Source of the DNA: JANQIO01 sp036351375
Lineage (GTDB): Bacteria; Pseudomonadota; Gammaproteobacteria; Pseudomonadales; Halieaceae
Length of the DNA: 6,999 nucleotides
Direction of reading: 5' to 3'
Assembly (NCBI GenBank): GCA_036351375.1
Contig: JAZBOY010000036.1
Location: 1 to 6,999 of the forward strand
In this document: positions 1-4,905 of the stretch, piece by piece
How positions within the stretch are numbered: the stretch's first letter is position 1
How the letters are laid out: every line of letters begins with the position of its first letter
Notes under the pieces: generated by a model
Databases searched by the model: none
What the model saw: only the letters and a program-made list of their open reading frames with translations
Told to the model about the DNA's origin: nothing
Translations under genes and position numbers: made by a program

Positions 1-29
1 CCAAACCCGACAATCACTGGCAAGCGCAC
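1..29 (-). CDS. Start of a divergent gene, possibly a FabY-like beta-ketoacyl-ACP synthase (partial)
   Basis: Reading the minus strand from a GTG at 29-27 gives MRLPVIVGF before the window ends. A GAGGAG ribosome binding site (complement of 37-42) lies 7 nt upstream, the best one in the window. The N-terminus RLPVIVGFG matches, from memory, the start of the large FabY-type beta-ketoacyl-ACP synthases of Pseudomonas and relatives, which condense acetyl-CoA with malonyl-ACP to begin fatty-acid synthesis. Only nine codons are visible, so the family call is an inference. The gene is divergent from the GlxA-type regulator beside it and would share its control region. A chance start codon cannot be excluded, but the ribosome binding site, the divergent layout and the hydrophobic beta-strand-like N-terminus agree. 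Confidence 0.45.
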
Positions 30-120
30 GGGATCACTCCTCGAAGTCTGTGCGCCATTGTAGAAACCGGCGCCAATCTCAACTATGGTATATGCGTCAG
101 TTTGTTGGGCTAATACGCCA
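30..120. promoter_or_regulatory. Divergent promoter region between the left-edge gene and the GlxA-type regulator
   Basis: About 90 bp separate two divergent starts, and this stretch is visibly richer in A/T than the flanking genes. On the minus strand, TACAAT (complement of 57-62) is a good -10 hexamer, leaving a leader of about 20 nt. The only TTGACA-like hexamer, TTGAGA, is 14 bp away, which is shorter than normal, so the -35 is uncertain. On the plus strand, A/T-rich TATGGTATAT at 84-93 could serve the regulator, but no convincing -35 pairs with it. AraC-type regulators often act on a divergent neighbour, so an operator here is plausible, but no clear repeat pair was found. Confidence 0.35.
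37..42 (-). promoter_or_regulatory. Ribosome binding site of the left-edge minus-strand gene
   Basis: The plus-strand CTCCTC reads GAGGAG on the minus strand, seven bases before the GTG at 29. It is a near-consensus Shine-Dalgarno sequence. It decides the start of the partial gene and is the main reason to believe that a gene begins here. Confidence 0.5.
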
Positions 121-1152
121 GTGCCAAAAACTACCAACCCGCCACCGGTTACCCCTCGGCAGCTGCGTGTGGTCGCCGCGCTCTACCCGCGCGCGCTGTC
201 CACCAGCATCGCCCTGCCCCTCGACGTGCTGCAGGCGGCGGGCAATGCCGCCGTCGCAGGCCGCCGCGGCCAGCTCCCGGTCGACCTACAGCTGGCGTCG
301 AGCAGTTCGGGCTCCGTCGAAGTGACCGGTGGTTTGAGCCTGACACCGGCAATCGGTCTCGACCAGGTGGAGCCTTGTGACATGCTGTTGCTGCCCGGCC
401 TGTGGCGTAATCCCCAGCCGGTGCTGCGCAGTGAAGCCGCCTGGTTGCCGCTGCTCAGGAAGCTCAAGGAAGCCGGCACCATCATCTGCTCGGTGGGTAC
501 CGGCAGCTGCTTCCTTGCCGAAGCGGGCCTGCTCGACGGGCGCGCAGCCACCACCCACTGGCATTATTTCGACGCCTTCGCAGCGCGCTATCCCCAGGTG
601 CAGCTCAAGCGCCGACACCTGATCACCCAGAGCGACCAGATCTACTGTGCCGGCAGCGTAAATTCAGTAGCGGACTTGATGATTCACCTGGTGGAGGGCT
701 GGTTCGGCCAGCGCATCGCGCGGCAGATTGAGAGCCAGTTTTCGCCGGAGATACGCCGCCCGTTTCGCGCCCATGCCTTCCAGTCCGTGGACGACAGCGC
801 CCATCACGACGAACTGGTGCTGGCGGCCCAGGAGCGGCTGCAGGACCAGCTGCACCGACCTCTTTCCCTGGCCACCCTCGCTGAAGAGCTGGAGTGCAGC
901 CCCCGCACCCTGACCCGCCGCTTCAACGCCGCCACCGGCCAGACGCCCACCGCCTTCCTGCGCAACCAGCGGCTGGCGGCTGCCCGTGAACTGCTGCGCA
1001 CCACCAACCTGTCGGTGGGTGAGGTCGCCTGGCAGGTGGGTTTACAGGATGTCAGCTATTTCACGGCCCTGTTCCAGAAACATGAGGGCCTGACCCCGGG
1101 GCGCTATCGCAAGAGCGTACGTGGGAAGTTATTCAGCCCTGTCCGGAGCTGA
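121..1152 (+). CDS. GlxA family transcriptional regulator (DJ-1/PfpI-like domain plus AraC-type HTH)
   Basis: This is a cytoplasmic DNA-binding regulator of 343 residues, a usual length for the GlxA family. Residues about 15-200 form a DJ-1/PfpI (class I glutamine amidotransferase-like) fold, with the LLLPGL strand near 89-94 and the typical AEAGLLDGRAATTHW segment at 133-147. Residues about 235-335 form the AraC double helix-turn-helix: the first helix pair at about 249-292 and the second at 297-331 (LSVGEVAWQVG, then SYFTALFQKHEGLTPGRYR). In many GlxA proteins the elbow reads CTG; here it is VGTGS, with Gly126 in place of the cysteine, so the domain probably senses a ligand and is not an enzyme. 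The GTG start at 121 is preferred to the ATG at 85, because codons 85-120 use mostly A/T at third positions and look like promoter; neither start has a strong ribosome binding site. Ligand and targets are unknown. The divergent gene on the left and the thiolase operon 167 bp downstream are natural candidates. Confidence 0.88.
   Translation: MPKTTNPPPVTPRQLRVVAALYPRALSTSIALPLDVLQAAGNAAVAGRRGQLPVDLQLASSSSGSVEVTGGLSLTPAIGLDQVEPCDMLLLPGLWRNPQPVLRSEAAWLPLLRKLKEAGTIICSVGTGSCFLAEAGLLDGRAATTHWHYFDAFAARYPQVQLKRRHLITQSDQIYCAGSVNSVADLMIHLVEGWFGQRIARQIESQFSPEIRRPFRAHAFQSVDDSAHHDELVLAAQERLQDQLHRPLSLATLAEELECSPRTLTRRFNAATGQTPTAFLRNQRLAAARELLRTTNLSVGEVAWQVGLQDVSYFTALFQKHEGLTPGRYRKSVRGKLFSPVRS
1130..1152 (+). 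repeat. Direct repeat, copy 1 (spans the stop codon of the regulator gene)
   Basis: This 23-bp sequence starting TATTCAGCCCTGTCCG recurs at 1179-1201 with a single mismatch (G at 1146, C at 1195). The two copies start 49 bp apart. Copy 1 encodes the last residues of the regulator and its TGA. The sequences after the two copies do not match, so the unit is short. Confidence 0.75.
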
Positions 1153-1178
1153 AGGATGGTTGGCCAAATCCGTACCAC

Positions 1179-1201
1179 TATTCAGCCCTGTCCGCAGCTG
1201 A
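1179..1201 (+). repeat. Direct repeat, copy 2 (intergenic)
   Basis: This is the second copy of the 23-bp repeat, matching copy 1 at 22 of 23 positions, and it lies 119 bp before the thiolase start. Because the offset is 49 bp, it is out of frame with the regulator. It may be a remnant of a small duplication of the gene's 3' end, or a paired binding site. Confidence 0.75.
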
Positions 1202-1221
1202 TGGCGCCGCATCGGCCCATT

Positions 1222-1236
1222 GAAAACCGGTGTTTC
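1222..1236. promoter_or_regulatory. Candidate PsrA-like operator (AAAC-N4-GTTT core)
   Basis: The 15 bases GAAAACCGGTGTTTC contain AAAC (1224-1227), four bases, then GTTT (1232-1235), a perfect inverted repeat. Fatty-acid-responsive PsrA (TetR family) in Pseudomonas is known to bind (G/C)AAAC-N2-4-GTTT(G/C); the right arm fits fully, while the left flank is A in place of G or C. The site overlaps the -35-like TTGAAA, a sensible position for a repressor. The core is only 8 bp, so a chance match is possible. Confidence 0.3.
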
Positions 1237-1247
1237 GGCCTCACATC

Positions 1248-1258
1248 TACAAGTTGTA
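1248..1258. promoter_or_regulatory. Short palindrome TACAA-G-TTGTA upstream of the thiolase gene
   Basis: TACAAGTTGTA is a perfect inverted repeat of five-base arms around one central base, about 60 bp before the thiolase start and just downstream of the -35-like TTGAAA. It may be an operator or part of the 5' leader. I do not recognise the factor that would bind it. Confidence 0.2.
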
Positions 1259-1319
1259 CGCGCCCTGCCCCTGTGGCTAAATGGGCGCCCCTCATCCACC
1301 GACAATCAGCGGAATCGAA

Positions 1320-2501
1320 ATGAGCCAGGAATCAGTCGTTATCGTGGCCGGCGCGCGCACACCCATGGGCGGTTTGCAGGGCGAGCTGGCAGAAGTCACA
1401 GCCCCGCAACTGGGCGCCACTGCCATTGCCGCTGCCGTAGAACGCAGCGGACTGGATCCCGCCGATATCGATGAAGTGTTCATGGGCTGCGTGCTGCCGG
1501 CCGGTCTCGGCCAGGCCCCGGCGCGCCAGGCTGCCATCGGCGCGGGCATTCCTGTTTCCACCGGCGCCGTCACCGTGAACAAGATGTGCGCATCAGCCAT
1601 GCAGGCCACCATCAGCGGCCACGACAGCATTGTTGCCGGCACCAACAAGATCGTGGTCACCGGCGGCATGGAAAGCATGAGCAACGCCCCCCACCTGATT
1701 CCCAATGCGCGCGGCGGCGTACGCACCGGTCACAAGACCATCATGGACCACATGTTCCTGGACGGGCTGGAAGACGCCTACACCGGTCGCGCCATGGGCT
1801 CCTTCGCCCAGGAAACCGCCGACAAGTACGGCCTGACCCGCGAACAGATGGACGCCTTCGCCGTGGAATCCCTGACCCGCGCCCAGCAGGCGATCGAGGC
1901 GGGCAAGCTCAAGGCCGAAACCGCCCCGGTGACGGTGAAGACCCGGGCCGGCGAAACGGTGATTACCGACGACGAACAGCCCCACAAGGCCAACCTCGAC
2001 AAGATCCCCCAGCTGCGCCCGGCCTTTGCCAAAGACGGCACCATCACCGCCGCCAACGCCAGCTCCATCTCTGATGGCGGCAGTGCCCTGGTGCTGATGG
2101 CAGAGAGCGAAGCAGACGCCCGCGGTGTAAAGCCGCTGGCACGCATCGTCGCCCACAGCCGCCACTCCCAGGAGCCCAGCGAGTTCACCATTGCGCCCAT
2201 CGGCGCCATCAACAAGGTGCTGGAGAAAGCCGGCTGGACCAAGGACGAGGTCGACCTCTACGAAATCAATGAGGCCTTTGCCATGGTGACCATGCTCGCC
2301 ATGCAGGAGATCGGCCTGGACCACGACAAGGTGAACGTACACGGCGGCGCCTGCGCCCAGGGCCACCCGATTGGCTCCACCGGCGCGCGCATCATCGTCA
2401 GCCTGGTGCATGCACTCAAGGAGTACGGCAAGTCCAAAGGTGTGGCGGCCCTGTGCATCGGTGGCGGCGAAGCCACCGCGGTTGCCGTCGAATTGCTGTA
2501 A
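1320..2501 (+). CDS. Acetyl-CoA C-acetyltransferase (thiolase)
   Basis: This enzyme of 393 residues condenses two acetyl-CoA to acetoacetyl-CoA or catalyses the reverse thiolysis, in the cytoplasm, usually as a tetramer. The catalytic set of the thiolase family is complete: Cys90 in VNKMCASAM is the acylated nucleophile, NEAF lies at 317-320, His349 in GHPIGSTG and Cys379 in CIGGGEA is the acid/base cysteine. The numbering is one ahead of the well-studied Zoogloea enzyme. GGMESMSNAPHL (115-126) and TAANASSISDG (243-253) favour the acetoacetyl-CoA (AtoB/PhaA/ACAT) type over the long-chain FadA type. HGGACAQGHP replaces the commoner NGGAIALGHP but is, as I recall, seen in Pseudomonas AtoB-like proteins. 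The ATG at 1320 was chosen because the protein then starts two residues short of the family pattern's first strand; an in-frame ATG at 1281 would add an atypical 13-residue tail. No phaB, fadB or CoA-transferase gene is visible, so synthesis versus breakdown is open. It starts an operon with ribBX 6 bp downstream. Confidence 0.93.
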   Translation: MSQESVVIVAGARTPMGGLQGELAEVTAPQLGATAIAAAVERSGLDPADIDEVFMGCVLPAGLGQAPARQAAIGAGIPVSTGAVTVNKMCASAMQATISGHDSIVAGTNKIVVTGGMESMSNAPHLIPNARGGVRTGHKTIMDHMFLDGLEDAYTGRAMGSFAQETADKYGLTREQMDAFAVESLTRAQQAIEAGKLKAETAPVTVKTRAGETVITDDEQPHKANLDKIPQLRPAFAKDGTITAANASSISDGGSALVLMAESEADARGVKPLARIVAHSRHSQEPSEFTIAPIGAINKVLEKAGWTKDEVDLYEINEAFAMVTMLAMQEIGLDHDKVNVHGGACAQGHPIGSTGARIIVSLVHALKEYGKSKGVAALCIGGGEATAVAVELL

Positions 2502-2507
2502 TTCGCC

Positions 2508-3623
2508 GTGGCACTTTCAAGCATTGCGGAGCTGGTCGATGACATCCGCAAGGGCAAGATGGTCATCCTTATGGATGACGAGGACCGGGAGAACGAAGGC
2601 GACCTGATTATCGCCGCCGAAGCCGTCACACCGGAAACCATCACTTTCTACTCCAGCGAAGCCTGCGGCCTGATCTGCCTGACGATTACCGACGAGCAGG
2701 CCCAGCGCCTGGACCTGCCGCTGATGGTGCGTCACAACCGCTCCCAGCACGAGACCAACTTCACCGTCTCGATTGATGCCGCCAACCGGGTCGGCCCCGG
2801 TATCAGTTCCGCCCAGCGCGCCGAGACCGTGCGAGCGGCGATTGCCGCCGATGCCACGCCGGAGGACATCTCCCAGCCCGGCCACATCTTCCCGCTGGTG
2901 GCCAAGCCCGGTGGCGTGCTGCGGCGCGCCGGACATACGGAGGCCGGCACCGACCTGGCCCGCATGGCTGGATTTACGCCGGCCTCGCTGATCGTCGAGA
3001 TCATGAACGAGGACGGCACCATGGCCCGCCGCCCGGAGCTGGAAGTATTTGCCGAGAAGCACGGCCTGAAGATCGGCACCATCGCCGACCTTATCGCCTA
3101 CCGCGCGCTGCATGAGCAGTCGGTGGAGCTCAAGGACCGCAAGCCCATAGACACCGAGTTCGGCCCCTTTACCCTGCACACCTTTCTCGACCTGATTGAC
3201 GACCGCCTGCACTACGCACTGGTGCGCGGCGACATCAGCGAGGGTGAGCCGGTGATGGTGCGGGTGCAGACCCTGAACACCCTGCGCGACATACTGGGCA
3301 CCCAGCTGCCCGACGGCGAAGCGGGCTGGAGCTACCGCCGCGCACTGCAGCGGGTGGCCGAGGAAGGCAAGGGCGTGGTGGTACTGGTGGCCCAGGAAGA
3401 ATCCACCGAGCAGGTGCTCAGCGATATCCAGCGCTTCCCCGACCTGCCGGAAACCACTTCGACCGCCGGCGAAGACGGTCACCGGGTCTACCGGCTGATC
3501 GGCACCGGCAGCCAGATCCTCAAACAGCTCGGCGTGGGAAAGATGCGGCTCCTCTCAGCCCCGATTCACTTCAATGCCATTTCGGGCTTCAATCTGGAAG
3601 TCACTGAATTCCTCGAGAGCTGA
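2508..3623 (+). CDS. ribBX: RibBX-type 3,4-dihydroxy-2-butanone 4-phosphate synthase with inactive GTP cyclohydrolase II-like domain
   Basis: The N-terminal domain (residues about 1-200) converts ribulose 5-phosphate to 3,4-dihydroxy-2-butanone 4-phosphate and formate, giving the four-carbon unit of riboflavin. Its metal and substrate motifs are intact: DDEDRENEGD at 23-32, RRAGHTEAGTDLA at 139-151, and the Glu of IVEIMNEDG near 164. Residues about 205-371 follow the RibA (GTP cyclohydrolase II) fold, ending in GSQILKQLGVGKMRLLSAP. However, the zinc-cysteine segment of RibA is replaced by VQTLNTLRDILGTQLPDG (253-270), which has no cysteine, and the catalytic QEGRGIGL stretch reads QEESTEQVLS (296-305). 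That half cannot be an active cyclohydrolase, which matches the RibBX variant known in Proteobacteria. The GTG start lacks a ribosome binding site, but MALSSIAELVDDIRKGK is the normal RibB N-terminus, and translation is probably coupled to the thiolase stop 6 bp away. No ribD, ribE or ribH lies beside it. Confidence 0.93.
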   Translation: MALSSIAELVDDIRKGKMVILMDDEDRENEGDLIIAAEAVTPETITFYSSEACGLICLTITDEQAQRLDLPLMVRHNRSQHETNFTVSIDAANRVGPGISSAQRAETVRAAIAADATPEDISQPGHIFPLVAKPGGVLRRAGHTEAGTDLARMAGFTPASLIVEIMNEDGTMARRPELEVFAEKHGLKIGTIADLIAYRALHEQSVELKDRKPIDTEFGPFTLHTFLDLIDDRLHYALVRGDISEGEPVMVRVQTLNTLRDILGTQLPDGEAGWSYRRALQRVAEEGKGVVVLVAQEESTEQVLSDIQRFPDLPETTSTAGEDGHRVYRLIGTGSQILKQLGVGKMRLLSAPIHFNAISGFNLEVTEFLES

Positions 3624-3627
3624 CCCG

Positions 3628-4887
3628 ATGAAAACCTGTTTGCGAAGTGTTCTTCTGTTGCTGCTGTTCGTTCCGCTACTGGGCCAGGCCCAGGACGCGT
3701 CCACCTTCGACGCCGTGGCCGCCACCGAGGCCCTGCTCGCCCAGGTACCGGCTGAAGACATTGAAAACACCGTTGGCTACGTCAACAGTGGCTACCTGGC
3801 CATGGTGCTGCAACTGGCGGCCACCCTGCTGGCGGCCTGGCTGATGTTGGACTCGGGCTGGTCACGCCGCTGGCGCGAGCTCGCTGAGCGCAAACTCAAG
3901 AGCCGCTTTGCCCAGGCGTTTATCTACCTGCCCATTTACGCGCTGGTGACCACCGTGCTGCTGTTCCCGGTGGACTGGTTCAGCGGGCATTACATCGAGC
4001 AGGCCTACGGTCTGGGCAACCTGTCCTTTCTCGGCTGGGTGTCCGAGCACCTGCTGGAGACCGCCGTTTTCGCGCTGTTCGGAAGTCTTTTCGTCGCCCT
4101 GCTCTACATGCTGCTGCACCGCTCACCCGACAACTGGTGGATATGGGGTACCGGATTGACGGCGACCTTTTTGGCCCTGGTCATGTTCCTGGCGCCGCTG
4201 TTCATCCTGCCGTTGTTCAATGAATACAAACCCATGGAGGAAGGTCCGCTGAAGGAGCGGATTCTGTCCATCGCGCGGGCCAACGGGGTACCGGCGGATG
4301 ATGTGAAGCAGGTGGACCAGTCGAAACAGACCAAGCGGGTCAGCGCCAATGTGGCCGGCATGTTTGGCACCGCCCGCATCGCCCTCAACGACAACCTGCT
4401 GGCGCGCGCAGACGCCGACGCGGTCGAAGCGGTCATGGCCCATGAGATCGGCCACTATGTGCTCAACCACGCCGGCAAGGGCATCATCTTCATGTCCCTG
4501 GTGATCGGCCTGTGTTTTGCAGGCAGCAGCTGGCTGTTCAAGTGGATGGTGGCCCGGCGCGGCGAGCAGTGGGGCATTCGCGGCATCGAAGACTATGCGG
4601 GCTTCCCGCTGCTGTTCGCGTCGCTATCGCTGTTCCTGTTTCTCGCCACACCGGCGTTCTACAAGCTGACCTACATCCAGGAGTACGAGGCCGACCTGTT
4701 CGCGATCAACGCCACCCGCAACCCGGGCGCCTGGGCGGAGGTGGCGCTACTGACGGCCGAGTATCGCAAGCTACATCCCGCCGACTGGGAAGAACGCTGG
4801 CTCAATCACCATCCCTCCCCATATGCGCGGATTTACATGGCCATGCGCTGGAAGGCGGAAAACCTCGCAGGCGAGGCGAAGCCCTAG
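3628..4887 (+). CDS. M48 family (Ste24-type) integral membrane zinc metallopeptidase
   Basis: This protein of 419 residues resembles the Ste24/CAAX protease 1 family in length and layout. Residues 1-21 look like a signal peptide (LLLLLFVPLLGQA, possible cleavage after Ala21), though they could be a membrane anchor. Hydrophobic segments lie at about 57-75, 96-117, 143-163, 173-197, 285-304 and 325-346. HEIGH at 272-276 supplies two zinc ligands and the catalytic Glu273; Glu352 in QEYEAD is the likely third ligand. SANVAGMFGTARIALND (239-255) and the C-terminal NHHPSPYARI are further family marks. Bacteria generally lack prenylated CAAX proteins, so its natural substrate is probably a misfolded or processed membrane or secreted protein; this is inference. 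The ATG at 3628 lies 4 bp after the ribBX stop, which suggests coupled translation; a longer in-frame reading from 3574 would overlap ribBX and lose the signal peptide position. Confidence 0.9.
   Translation: MKTCLRSVLLLLLFVPLLGQAQDASTFDAVAATEALLAQVPAEDIENTVGYVNSGYLAMVLQLAATLLAAWLMLDSGWSRRWRELAERKLKSRFAQAFIYLPIYALVTTVLLFPVDWFSGHYIEQAYGLGNLSFLGWVSEHLLETAVFALFGSLFVALLYMLLHRSPDNWWIWGTGLTATFLALVMFLAPLFILPLFNEYKPMEEGPLKERILSIARANGVPADDVKQVDQSKQTKRVSANVAGMFGTARIALNDNLLARADADAVEAVMAHEIGHYVLNHAGKGIIFMSLVIGLCFAGSSWLFKWMVARRGEQWGIRGIEDYAGFPLLFASLSLFLFLATPAFYKLTYIQEYEADLFAINATRNPGAWAEVALLTAEYRKLHPADWEERWLNHHPSPYARIYMAMRWKAENLAGEAKP
4863..4876 (-). terminator. Weak candidate terminator hairpin at the convergent junction
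   Basis: CCTCGCAGGCGAGG forms a stem of 5-6 bp with a very short loop. On the minus strand it is followed by TTTTCC, giving a small hairpin plus T-run arrangement 30 bp after the membrane-protein stop codon. It lies inside the 3' end of the peptidase gene. The T-run is only four bases, so termination would be weak; in the plus direction no T-run follows. Confidence 0.25.
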
Positions 4888-4905
4888 TCCATCAGGCAGG
4901 CTGGC

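Larger units (their letters stand above)
1153..1319 (+). promoter_or_regulatory. Intergenic control region before the thiolase operon
   Basis: This 167-bp gap probably carries the promoter of the thiolase-ribBX-peptidase operon. TTGAAA at 1220-1225 resembles a -35 hexamer, but no good -10 follows at 16-18 bp; TACAAG at 1248-1253 is a fair -10 only at a spacing of 22. The gap also holds the second direct-repeat copy, a PsrA-like inverted repeat and an 11-bp palindrome. There is no T-rich terminator after the regulator gene, so read-through from it is possible. GGAA at 1311-1314, five bases before the ATG at 1320, is a weak ribosome binding site. Confidence 0.4.

Noticed and set aside
85..120. 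ATG at 85 as the start of the GlxA-type regulator
   Set aside because: The 12 extra codons are A/T-rich at third positions and no ribosome binding site precedes the ATG; the stretch looks like promoter. It remains possible.
1154..1171. GGAT...ATCC around TTGGCCAA as a terminator after the regulator gene
   Set aside because: The arms do not align around one centre and no T-run follows.
1281..1319. ATG at 1281 as the thiolase start
   Set aside because: It would add MGAPHPPTISGIE, which does not fit the thiolase N-terminus; the ATG at 1320 gives the family's normal length.
1593..2411. Long minus-strand open frame (272 codons) opposite the thiolase gene
   Set aside because: Glycine-, valine- and histidine-rich shadow of a GC-rich gene; no family motifs, and the plus strand has complete thiolase motifs.
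2517..3482. Long minus-strand open frame (321 codons) opposite ribBX
   Set aside because: Low-complexity, glycine/histidine-rich translation typical of antisense frames in GC-rich DNA; no recognisable domain or ribosome binding site.
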